Of a stretch of 6,272 nt of DNA, positions 1-6,084 are shown piece after piece; the stretch's first letter is position 1, and each line of letters opens with the position of its first letter. The notes below the pieces were generated by a model that had not been told where the DNA came from, did not search any database, and worked only from the letters and a program-made list of their open reading frames with translations. The stretch is taken from assembly GCA_964624465.1 (NCBI GenBank), contig CAZUZD010000351.1, positions 1-6,272 on the forward strand. The letters are read 5' to 3'. Source of the stretch: CAZUZD01 sp964624465 (GTDB taxonomy: Bacteria > Planctomycetota > Planctomycetia > Isosphaerales > Isosphaeraceae). Made by a program: the position numbers and the translations under genes.

Positions 1-825
1 CAACTTGGCGCTGGTTTCATGACCCGCGAAATACAGGGTGGCGAGATGGTCGCGCGGGATGCGCACCACCTGCGGATCGACCGCGAGGCCTACCGCAAGG
101 ACATCAACCGGCTCAAGCTGTTCCTGGAGGGGAAGAAGGACGTTGTGCTCCGCGAGCTCGAGGAGGAGATGAAGGAGGCCTCCCGCGAGCTGCAGTTCGA
201 GCGGGCCGCCTCGCTCCGCGACGAGCTCAAGGCGCTCAGGAACCTGAACCTCCGCGGCGACCTGGAGAAGCACGCCCAGCCCGAGGTCTTCTACCAGGAC
301 CCGAAACGTGGTTTGAAGGGCCTCCAGAAGGTGCTCGGTCTCTCCAAGACGCCCCGCACGATCCAGTGCATCGACATCGCCCACCTCGGCGGCACCGAGA
401 CCGTCGGCTCGCTGGTCACCTTCATCGACGGCCTGCCGTTCAAGCCGGGCTACCGCCGGTTCAAGATCAGGAGCGTGCAGGGGGTCGATGATTACGCCTC
501 GATCCGCGAGGTCGTCAGCCGCCGCCTCAAGAGCTTGGGCGAGCGCGAGGAGTCGCTGCCCGATATCCTCATGATCGACGGCGGCAAGGGCCAGCTCAAC
601 GCCGCCCTCGACGCCTTCAAGGCCATGGGCGTGGAGCCGCCGACCCTGATCTCGCTGGCCAAGCAGGACGAGGAGATCTTCGTCCCCGGCCGGCCCGACC
701 CGATCGTGCTCAGCCGGCGCTCGTTCTCGCTGCGGCTCCTGCAGTACACCCGCGACGAGGCCCACCGGTTCGCCCAGCACTACCACCATATGCTCCGGAC
801 CAAGCGGACCCTGGGCGAGGAGTGA
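1..825 (+). CDS. uvrC: UvrC excinuclease subunit, C-terminal part (5' end outside window)
   Basis: UvrC makes the dual incisions around bulky lesions in nucleotide excision repair, acting on the UvrB-DNA complex. The frame is open from base 1, so the ATG at 19 is internal and not the start. About 274 residues are visible. A UVR (UvrB-binding) helical hairpin lies near visible residues 49-82 (FLEGKK, then LQFERAASLRDE). The RNase H-like endonuclease domain follows, with all expected catalytic residues: Asp in IDIAHLGG (373-375), Asp in VDDYAS (487-492), Asp in MIDGGKGQ (577-579) and His in RDEAHRFA (763-765). Only about 39 residues separate UVR from the nuclease domain, against roughly 155 in E. 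coli, and the protein stops just after the nuclease domain with no helix-hairpin-helix domain. I believe this compact form is typical of planctomycetes. The GIY-YIG domain would lie upstream. The first ~23 residues do not fit the family (see findings). Stop is TGA. Confidence 0.93.
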   Translation, partial: QLGAGFMTREIQGGEMVARDAHHLRIDREAYRKDINRLKLFLEGKKDVVLRELEEEMKEASRELQFERAASLRDELKALRNLNLRGDLEKHAQPEVFYQDPKRGLKGLQKVLGLSKTPRTIQCIDIAHLGGTETVGSLVTFIDGLPFKPGYRRFKIRSVQGVDDYASIREVVSRRLKSLGEREESLPDILMIDGGKGQLNAALDAFKAMGVEPPTLISLAKQDEEIFVPGRPDPIVLSRRSFSLRLLQYTRDEAHRFAQHYHHMLRTKRTLGEE

Positions 826-847
826 GCCCCTCGCCCGGCGGGCCGGC

Positions 848-875
848 TCGAAAACCCCGGCTCTGCGGTTAGAAT
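848..875 (+). promoter_or_regulatory. Putative sigma-70-like promoter for the ABC-F gene
   Basis: A -35-like TCGAAA (848-853, 4 of 6 matches to TTGACA) and a -10-like TAGAAT (870-875, 5 of 6) are separated by 16 bases. They lie in the gap after uvrC. Transcription would start near 882, giving a leader of about 64 bases before the ATG at 946. The -10 box has almost the same surroundings (GGTTAGAAT) as the stronger promoter before cstA (GGTTTAGACT), which supports both. This is a sequence match only. Confidence 0.5.
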
Positions 876-945
876 GGGGCTTTGCCCGGTCCGGCCCCGA
901 GGGCGGCCCGGTCCCCGGTCGGTCCCCACCGCGACATGCCCCACC

Positions 946-2850
946 ATGATCCTCGCCTCCGCCACCGGCCTGGGCCGGCAGTACTCGGGTGACCCGATCT
1001 TCCAGGGCCTGGCGTTCGACATCCGCGCCGGCGAGCGGATCGGGCTGGTTGGCACCAACGGCGCCGGCAAGACGACCCTCATGAAACTGCTGGCCGGCCT
1101 GGAGCAGCCCGATTATGGCTCGCTCTCGATCCGCCCCGGCATCCGCGTCAGCCTGCTCCGCCAGCAGCCCGACTTCGCCCCCGATCAGACGCTCATGGAG
1201 GTCGCCCGCTCGGGGCTGGCTTCGCTGATGGAGTTGCAGCACGAGCTGGAGGAGGCCGCCGGCGAGATCGCCGAGGCCGAGACCGACGCCGAGCGCACCG
1301 TCGCCAGCCGCCGCTACGAGCAGATCCGCGACCGGCTCGAACACCAGGACGCCTACTCGGTCGACCACCGGATCGAGGAAATCCTGGCCGGCCTGGGGTT
1401 CCACACGGGCGAGTTCCATCGCCCGGCCCGCACGTTCTCGGGCGGCCAGCAGTCGCGGCTGATGCTCGCGAAGCTGCTGCTGGAGAGCCCCGACCTGATG
1501 CTCCTGGACGAGCCGTCGAATCACCTCGACATCGCGACGACCGAGTGGCTGGAGTCGTACCTGACCCGCCAGCCGGTGGCGATGGTCGTCGTGAGCCACG
1601 ACCGCTACTTCCTCGACTCGGTCGTGACCAAGATCTGGGAGCTGCACGGCGGGCGAATCGCCGCCTATCCGGGCAACTACACCCAGTACTGGAAGCTCCG
1701 CGAGGAGCGGGCCAAGGTGCTGGAGCGCCAGGCCGAGAAGCAGGCGGATCAGATCGCCGACCTCAAGGAATACATTGCCAAGTACGCCGCCGGCCAGCGG
1801 GCCAAGCAGGCGAAGGACCGCGAGAAGAAGCTGGCGCGGATCGAGCAGGTCGAGACCATGCGCGAGATCGTCGGCCCGGTGATGGGCTTCGGCGAGGTCG
1901 AGCGCAGCGGCGACGTTGTCATCGAGGCCACCGAGCTGAGCAAGGCCTTCGACAAGCCACTCTTCCAGGACTTCAACCTGAGCGTGCTGCGGAGCCAGTG
2001 CGTGGGCGTGATCGGGCCCAACGGCGCCGGCAAGTCGACACTCATGAAGGTGCTCATCGGCCGCGAGAAACCCGACACCGGCGCCGTCCGCCTGGGCCAC
2101 CGGGTGCAGATCGGCTACTACGACCAGGGCCTGGAGGCGCTCGCGCCCACCACCCCGGTCGTGCGCGCCGTCTGGCCCGAGGACGACCCGGACTGGGTCG
2201 AGCAGGACGTGCGCGACCTGCTTGCCAAGTTCGGCCTGCCCGGCGAGCTCGTCCACCGCCAGGTCGGCCAGCTCTCCGGCGGCGAGAAGGGGAAAGCCGC
2301 CCTCGCCCGCCTGGCGGCGACGGGCGCCAACGTGCTGATCATGGACGAGCCGACGAACCACCTCGACATCTGGTCATGCGAGGCGCTGGAGCGATCGATC
2401 CGCGAGTTCGAGGGGACCGTGCTGGTCGTGAGCCACGACCGGTACTTCCTGAACCAGGTGGCCGACCGCCTGATCGTGGTCGCCGACGGCCGGGCCCGGG
2501 TCGTCGAGGGGGATTACGAGACGTACCAGCGGCTCGCGAAGCAGGAGGCCGAGGCGAAGGCGGCCAGGGAGGCCGCCGCGGCCGCGCGGGCCGCCGGCAA
2601 TGCCCCGCCGACCGACGCCGGCAAGGGCCGCCGGAAGCGGCAGTATCCGTATCGCAAGACGGCGGAGATCGAGGCCGAGATCGCCGAGACCGAGCCGGCC
2701 CTGGCCCGCGCCGAGGCCCTGCTCGCCGAGCCCGACACCTGGAAGACCGCCGACACCGCCCGCCAGGCGCAGGCGAACTTCGACGCCCTCAAGGCGAAGC
2801 TCGAATACCTCTACGGCCACTGGGAGGAGGCGGTCGAGCTCAACTCCTGA
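946..2850 (+). CDS. ABC-F family ATPase (ribosome-associated, duplicated ATP-binding cassettes)
   Basis: This is a 634-residue soluble protein with two ABC ATPase domains and no membrane segments. ABC-F proteins bind the ribosomal E site and act on translation. Cassette 1 has Walker A GTNGAGKTT (36-44, Lys42), signature SGGQQ (165-169), Walker B LMLLDEP (Asp188, Glu189) and the switch His218 in VVSHDRYFLD. A charged helical linker (about 245-320) is the expected tRNA-interaction arm. Cassette 2 has GPNGAGKST (357-365, Lys363), SGGEK (444-448), LIMDEP (Asp467, Glu468) and His497. An Ala/Glu-rich stretch (about 530-555), a basic QYPYRK patch (566-571) and a predicted coiled coil to the end recall the Uup/YheS-type C-terminus. 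The ATG at 946 is chosen because the only upstream in-frame ATG (874) overlaps the -10 box and would add an unrelated Arg/Pro-rich extension. No clear Shine-Dalgarno is seen. The exact subfamily is unresolved, and an antibiotic-resistance role is not indicated. Confidence 0.93.
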   Translation: MILASATGLGRQYSGDPIFQGLAFDIRAGERIGLVGTNGAGKTTLMKLLAGLEQPDYGSLSIRPGIRVSLLRQQPDFAPDQTLMEVARSGLASLMELQHELEEAAGEIAEAETDAERTVASRRYEQIRDRLEHQDAYSVDHRIEEILAGLGFHTGEFHRPARTFSGGQQSRLMLAKLLLESPDLMLLDEPSNHLDIATTEWLESYLTRQPVAMVVVSHDRYFLDSVVTKIWELHGGRIAAYPGNYTQYWKLREERAKVLERQAEKQADQIADLKEYIAKYAAGQRAKQAKDREKKLARIEQVETMREIVGPVMGFGEVERSGDVVIEATELSKAFDKPLFQDFNLSVLRSQCVGVIGPNGAGKSTLMKVLIGREKPDTGAVRLGHRVQIGYYDQGLEALAPTTPVVRAVWPEDDPDWVEQDVRDLLAKFGLPGELVHRQVGQLSGGEKGKAALARLAATGANVLIMDEPTNHLDIWSCEALERSIREFEGTVLVVSHDRYFLNQVADRLIVVADGRARVVEGDYETYQRLAKQEAEAKAAREAAAAARAAGNAPPTDAGKGRRKRQYPYRKTAEIEAEIAETEPALARAEALLAEPDTWKTADTARQAQANFDALKAKLEYLYGHWEEAVELNS

Positions 2851-2892
2851 GCCGCCGCGTTCCCCGCCCCTGGCCCTGACCGGCCCCCGAAC

Positions 2893-2898
2893 GGAAGG
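2893..2898 (+). promoter_or_regulatory. Ribosome binding site of the metallophosphoesterase gene
   Basis: GGAAGG lies four bases before the ATG at 2903. It is the only convincing Shine-Dalgarno sequence in the window and it fixes that start, although the same frame is open far upstream into the ABC-F gene. Confidence 0.65.
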
Positions 2899-2902
2899 CC
2901 CC

Positions 2903-3793
2903 ATGCCCGACCCCACCAAGCTCATCGCCACGATCGGGCGGGCCGCCCGTGCCAGTCGCGCCACCGCGGGCCGCGTCGGTGCGATCGTCGAGCTGCCCGG
3001 CACAGCCAGCGACGTGCTCGTCGCCGGCGACCTTCACGGGCACCTGCACGTCGCCGCCGCGCTGCTGAAGCGGGCCGACCTGGATCGGAACCCGGGGCGG
3101 CATCTGGTGCTCCAGGAGCCGACCCACGACACCCGCATCGACCCCGATGAGGGGGAGCTCGACCGCTCACACCGGCTGATCGACGTGATCGCCGCCCTCA
3201 AGTGCCAGTACCCGGATCGGGTCCACCTCATCCTCGGCAACCACGAACTGTCAGAGCTGACGGGCCGCTCCATCCTGAAGCGGGGGCACCCGCTCAACCG
3301 CCTGTTCCGGCAGGGGGTCGAGGCGAGCTACGGCCCGCACGCCGAGGCGGTGATCGCCGCCTACCACGACCTGTTCCGCTCGCTGCCGCTGGCCGTCCGC
3401 ACCCCGAATCGCGGCCTGCTCTGCCACACCGTGCCCGAGGCGAAGGACCTCGACGGCCTCGACCTGGAGGTGCTCCGCACCGGCGCCTGGGCCGAGGCCG
3501 ACACCCGTCGCGGCAGCACCGTCTACGCCCTGACCTGGGGCCGCGACCAGACGCCCGAGACGGCCGAGCGGTTTGCCGCCCTGATGGGCGTCGACTGGTG
3601 CATCGCCGGCCACGAGGCCTGCGAGCGGGGTTACCTGCGGGCCAACGACCGGCTGCTCATCCTCGACGGGCGCGACCCGTATCCGGCGTACACCCTGTTC
3701 CCGGTCGATCGGCCGCTGACGATGGACGACCTCGTCGCGGCCACGACGATCCTGCCCGGCGACGCCGGCGACGGCCCGGGTCGGGGCGCTTGA
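2903..3793 (+). CDS. PPP-like metallophosphoesterase of unknown substrate
   Basis: This is a 296-residue cytoplasmic protein of the calcineurin-like (PPP/ApaH-like) phosphoesterase fold. Motif I is GDLHGH (42-47; Asp43 and His45 are metal ligands). Motif III is GNHE (112-115; Asn113 ligand, His114 general acid). Later histidines fit LLCHT (His175) and IAGHEAC (His237), followed by LLILDG. Motif II, normally GDxVDRG, is replaced by a stretch reading LVLQEPTHD (68-76), so the bridging metal Asp is not where expected; Glu72 may substitute. I recall the LQE-TH variant and the NHELSELT and GHE-C features from planctomycete metallophosphoesterases. There is no signal peptide. The start is set by GGAAGG at 2893. 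The gene follows the ABC-F gene by 52 bases with no visible promoter or terminator, so an operon is likely. Its TGA stop overlaps the -35 box of the cstA promoter. The substrate (phosphoprotein, nucleotide or other) cannot be told from sequence. Confidence 0.85.
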   Translation: MPDPTKLIATIGRAARASRATAGRVGAIVELPGTASDVLVAGDLHGHLHVAAALLKRADLDRNPGRHLVLQEPTHDTRIDPDEGELDRSHRLIDVIAALKCQYPDRVHLILGNHELSELTGRSILKRGHPLNRLFRQGVEASYGPHAEAVIAAYHDLFRSLPLAVRTPNRGLLCHTVPEAKDLDGLDLEVLRTGAWAEADTRRGSTVYALTWGRDQTPETAERFAALMGVDWCIAGHEACERGYLRANDRLLILDGRDPYPAYTLFPVDRPLTMDDLVAATTILPGDAGDGPGRGA

Positions 3794-3817
3794 CCGGGAA
3801 TCCCGCTGGTTTAGACT
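3790..3817 (+). promoter_or_regulatory. Sigma-70-like promoter for cstA
   Basis: TTGACC (3790-3795, 5 of 6 matches) and TAGACT (3812-3817) are separated by 16 bases. This is the best promoter match in the window and sits at the only gap before cstA. The -35 box contains the TGA stop of the metallophosphoesterase gene (3791-3793), so the promoter begins inside the upstream gene. Transcription should start near 3824, leaving a leader of about 66 bases before ATG 3890. With no terminator between the genes, read-through from upstream is also possible. Confidence 0.68.
3795..3805. promoter_or_regulatory. Palindrome in the cstA promoter spacer, possible operator
   Basis: CGGGAATCCCG is a perfect 5+1+5 palindrome lying between the -35 and -10 boxes of the cstA promoter. 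The arms are too close for an RNA hairpin, so if functional it would be a binding site for a dimeric regulator that blocks RNA polymerase. No regulator is identified and an 11-base palindrome can arise by chance in GC-rich DNA. Confidence 0.3.
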
Positions 3818-3825
3818 GATGCGAC

Positions 3826-3866
3826 GCCGCGAGGGCGGGCGCGCTGGGGCGTGCCGCGCTCGCGGC
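3826..3866 (+). other. Possible stem-loop in the cstA leader RNA
   Basis: GCCGCGAG (3826-3833) pairs perfectly with CTCGCGGC (3859-3866), an 8-bp stem enclosing 25 bases, right after the predicted transcription start. It could stabilise the 5' end or affect translation of cstA, whose ATG is 24 bases further on. Short GC stems are common by chance here, so this is tentative. Confidence 0.3.
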
Positions 3867-3889
3867 CTCTCCCCCGAACCTGGTGCGTC

Positions 3890-6040
3890 ATGGGCCTTCC
3901 CGCGATGTGGGTCATGGTGGGCGTCCTCGCCTGCCTGGCCATCGCCTACCGCTACTACAGCGCGTTCCTGGCCGCCCGGGTCGCGGTGCTCGACGACACG
4001 CGGGTGACCCCGGCGCACGCGCTCAACGACGGCCAGAACTACCACCCGACCAATCGCTGGGTCCTGTTCGGCCACCACTTCGCCGCCATCTCGGGCGCCG
4101 GCCCGCTGATCGGCCCCGTGCTGGCGATCCAGTTCGGATACCTGCCGGGCCTGATCTGGCTCGTCGTCGGCGTCTGCCTGGCGGGGGCCGTGCAGGACTT
4201 CCTGGTGCTGGCCGCCTCGACCCGCCGCGGCGGCCAGAGCCTCGCCGGCATCGCCCGCCAGGAGATCGGTCCGGTCGCGGCGACGGCCACGACCATCGCG
4301 ATCCTGTACGTGATCGTCATCGCCCTGGCCGGGCTGGGGATCGTCGTCGTCAAGGCGCTCGGGGGCGAGGAGGTGCCGATGCAGGCGGGCACCCGGCTCG
4401 TACTGCCGGCCGACGCCCAGCGGGTCGACAAGGTCAGCCAGGTGCGCAGCGGCACCTGGGTCTACTCGATCGGCGAGGGCTCGACCTTCCGCTATGACCC
4501 CAAGGATGCCGCCCACGCGCTGACGATCAACGAGGGGTTCCAGCTCAGCGTGCCGTCGAAGAACCCCGCCACCGTCGAGGGGGAGCTCGCGCCGGAGGGT
4601 GAGCGGCTGGTGCTGGTGATGCCCGAGGGGGCGAAGCGGCTGGTGCCGGGCAGCTCTTGGGGCACGTTCACGATCGCCTGCACCATCCCGATCGCGTTGC
4701 TGGTCGGGCTGTACATGTACAAGATCCGCAAGGGGCACGTCGTCGAGGCGTCGCTGCTGGGGGCGGTCGGGGTGCTGGCGGCGACATTCGTGGGGGCCTG
4801 GATCCCCGACTCACCGCTGCGGCCGTACTTCGCCCTGACGCGCGAGCAGACGATCCTGGCCATCGCCGCCTACGGGTTCATCGCGTCGGTGCTGCCGGTC
4901 TGGCTGCTGCTCTGCCCACGCGACTACCTGTCGAGCTTCCTCAAGATCGGGACCATCGCCCTGCTGGTCGTGGGGGTCATCGTCGCCAACCCGACGTTCC
5001 ACGCCCCGGCGATCAACCAGCACTTCGCCGGCGGCGGCGGGCCGAACCTCAAGGGGGCCCTGTTCCCGTACGTCTTCATCTGCATCATGTGCGGCGCCAT
5101 CTCGGGGTTCCACGCGCTGGTCTCCTCGGGCACGACGCCCAAGATGATCAACCGCGAGGGCGACTGCCGGGTGATCGGCTACGGCGCCATGCTCATCGAG
5201 GGCCTGGTCGGCGTGGTCGCCCTGATCGCCGCCGCGTCGCTGCCGAACTCGATGTACTACGACATCAACATCGACCTGGCGCAGCGGCCCGCTTACGTCA
5301 ACCAGATTGCCGCCATCGAGGCCGAGACCCACGGGGAAATCGGCGGCGCCGACGAGCTGGTGAGCCTGGAGCGCGAGGTGAAGGAGTCGCTCCACGGCCG
5401 AAGCGGCGGGGCCGTCACCCTGGCCGTCGGCATGGCCCGGATCTTCACGCGGGCGATGCCGCGGCTCGACGGGCTGGTGAGCTACTGGTACCACTTCGCG
5501 ATCATGTTCGAGGCGCTGTTCATCCTGACGACCATCGACACCGGCACCCGCATCGGTCGGTTCATGGTGCAGGAGTTCCTCGGCCGGATCTGGAAGCCGC
5601 TGGGCGACCTGAGCTGGCTCCCGGCGTCGATCCTGGCGACGAGCCTCGTCGTCTTCGCGTGGGCCTACTTCATCGCCACCAACAGCGTGGCGACGATCTG
5701 GCCGATGTTCGGGATCGCCAACCAGTTGCTGGCCCTGATCGCGCTGGCGATCGTGACCACGGCGATGGCCAACGCCGGTCGCCTGCGGTTCGCGTTCGTG
5801 ACCGTGGTGCCGATGGCGTTCGTCGCCTGCACCACCCTGAGCGCCGCGTACCTGGAGATGACCGGCACCTACTGGGGCTGGGTCCAGAAGGGCGGCGCCG
5901 ACACGCTCAAGGGATACCTGAACCTGGGCCTGACCGCGATGCTGCTGGTCTGCGTGGCGATCATCGTGACGGGCGCCGTGCGGCGGTGCGTGCAGGTGGC
6001 ACGGACGGCGAAGCCGGAAACGCGAACCGCCGGGGCCTGA
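3890..6040 (+). CDS. cstA: CstA-family carbon starvation / pyruvate transporter
   Basis: This is a 716-residue polytopic inner-membrane protein with roughly 15 hydrophobic segments. CstA and its relative BtsT import pyruvate, and CstA has also been linked to peptide uptake, in carbon-limited cells. Family blocks are clear: DGQNYHPTNRWVLFGHHF (47-64), ISGAGPLIGPVLA (67-79), GAVQDFLVLAAS (99-110), SWGTFTIACTIPIAL (256-270), CGAISGFHALVSSGTTPKMI (401-420), GGAVTLAVGMARIF (506-519), TTIDTGTRIGRF (547-558) and TIWPMFGIANQLLA (602-615). A non-membrane stretch of about 95 residues (158-254) interrupts the point where ordinary members pass almost directly from one helix to the SPWGTFTI block. The ATG at 3890 places the first membrane segment (about 5-22) as in the family. 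GTG 3851 would add 13 residues and ATG 3905 would remove 5; no start has a clear Shine-Dalgarno. No ybdD-like gene follows. Translation ends with TGA inside a hairpin loop. Confidence 0.94.
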   Translation: MGLPAMWVMVGVLACLAIAYRYYSAFLAARVAVLDDTRVTPAHALNDGQNYHPTNRWVLFGHHFAAISGAGPLIGPVLAIQFGYLPGLIWLVVGVCLAGAVQDFLVLAASTRRGGQSLAGIARQEIGPVAATATTIAILYVIVIALAGLGIVVVKALGGEEVPMQAGTRLVLPADAQRVDKVSQVRSGTWVYSIGEGSTFRYDPKDAAHALTINEGFQLSVPSKNPATVEGELAPEGERLVLVMPEGAKRLVPGSSWGTFTIACTIPIALLVGLYMYKIRKGHVVEASLLGAVGVLAATFVGAWIPDSPLRPYFALTREQTILAIAAYGFIASVLPVWLLLCPRDYLSSFLKIGTIALLVVGVIVANPTFHAPAINQHFAGGGGPNLKGALFPYVFICIMCGAISGFHALVSSGTTPKMINREGDCRVIGYGAMLIEGLVGVVALIAAASLPNSMYYDINIDLAQRPAYVNQIAAIEAETHGEIGGADELVSLEREVKESLHGRSGGAVTLAVGMARIFTRAMPRLDGLVSYWYHFAIMFEALFILTTIDTGTRIGRFMVQEFLGRIWKPLGDLSWLPASILATSLVVFAWAYFIATNSVATIWPMFGIANQLLALIALAIVTTAMANAGRLRFAFVTVVPMAFVACTTLSAAYLEMTGTYWGWVQKGGADTLKGYLNLGLTAMLLVCVAIIVTGAVRRCVQVARTAKPETRTAGA

Positions 6041-6051
6041 GCCCCGGCGGT
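6026..6051 (+). terminator. Perfect 11-bp hairpin at the end of cstA, probable terminator
   Basis: ACCGCCGGGGC (6026-6036) and GCCCCGGCGGT (6041-6051) pair perfectly around a 4-base loop CTGA. The loop holds the cstA stop codon TGA (6038-6040). No T-run follows, so it is not a classical intrinsic terminator, but its place between convergent genes fits a role in ending transcription or protecting the 3' end, possibly for both strands. Confidence 0.55.
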
Positions 6052-6084
6052 CCGGTGGTGATCAGCGATCGGGAGGCCCCGGGC

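Noticed and set aside
1..81. Antisense peptide containing YFAGHETSA, resembling a cytochrome P450 I-helix motif
   Set aside because: The frame is codon-aligned opposite uvrC and no other P450 motif is seen, so this is a chance resemblance.
824..849. Possible terminator hairpin after uvrC (GAGCC/GGCTC with inner GCCC/GGGC)
   Set aside because: The stems are short, split by mismatches and not followed by a T-run, and the region overlaps the -35 box of the next promoter. Not strong enough to annotate.
874..945. Longer start for the ABC-F gene at ATG 874
   Set aside because: The ATG overlaps the predicted -10 box and would add 24 Arg/Pro-rich residues before the normal family N-terminus.
946..2850. 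Reading the ABC-F gene as a membrane transporter or antibiotic-resistance determinant
   Set aside because: It has no membrane segments or adjacent permease gene. The two cassettes with a charged linker define ABC-F, and no resistance-type leader or neighbours are present.
1545..2879. 444-codon + strand frame overlapping the ABC-F gene
   Set aside because: It is an Arg/Gly/Pro/Ala-rich out-of-frame product, while the overlapped frame has every ABC-F motif.
3819..4007. Small 62-codon frame starting at ATG 3819 in the cstA leader
   Set aside because: It overlaps the -10/start region and then cstA out of frame, with Arg/Gly-rich composition and no Shine-Dalgarno.
3251..4738. Long open frame of 495 codons on the - strand, antisense to the phosphoesterase gene and cstA
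   Set aside because: Its product is a low-complexity Arg/Asp/Gly/Ala-rich string with no family motif, and it spans the promoter and both well-supported genes. Such frames are expected opposite GC-rich genes.
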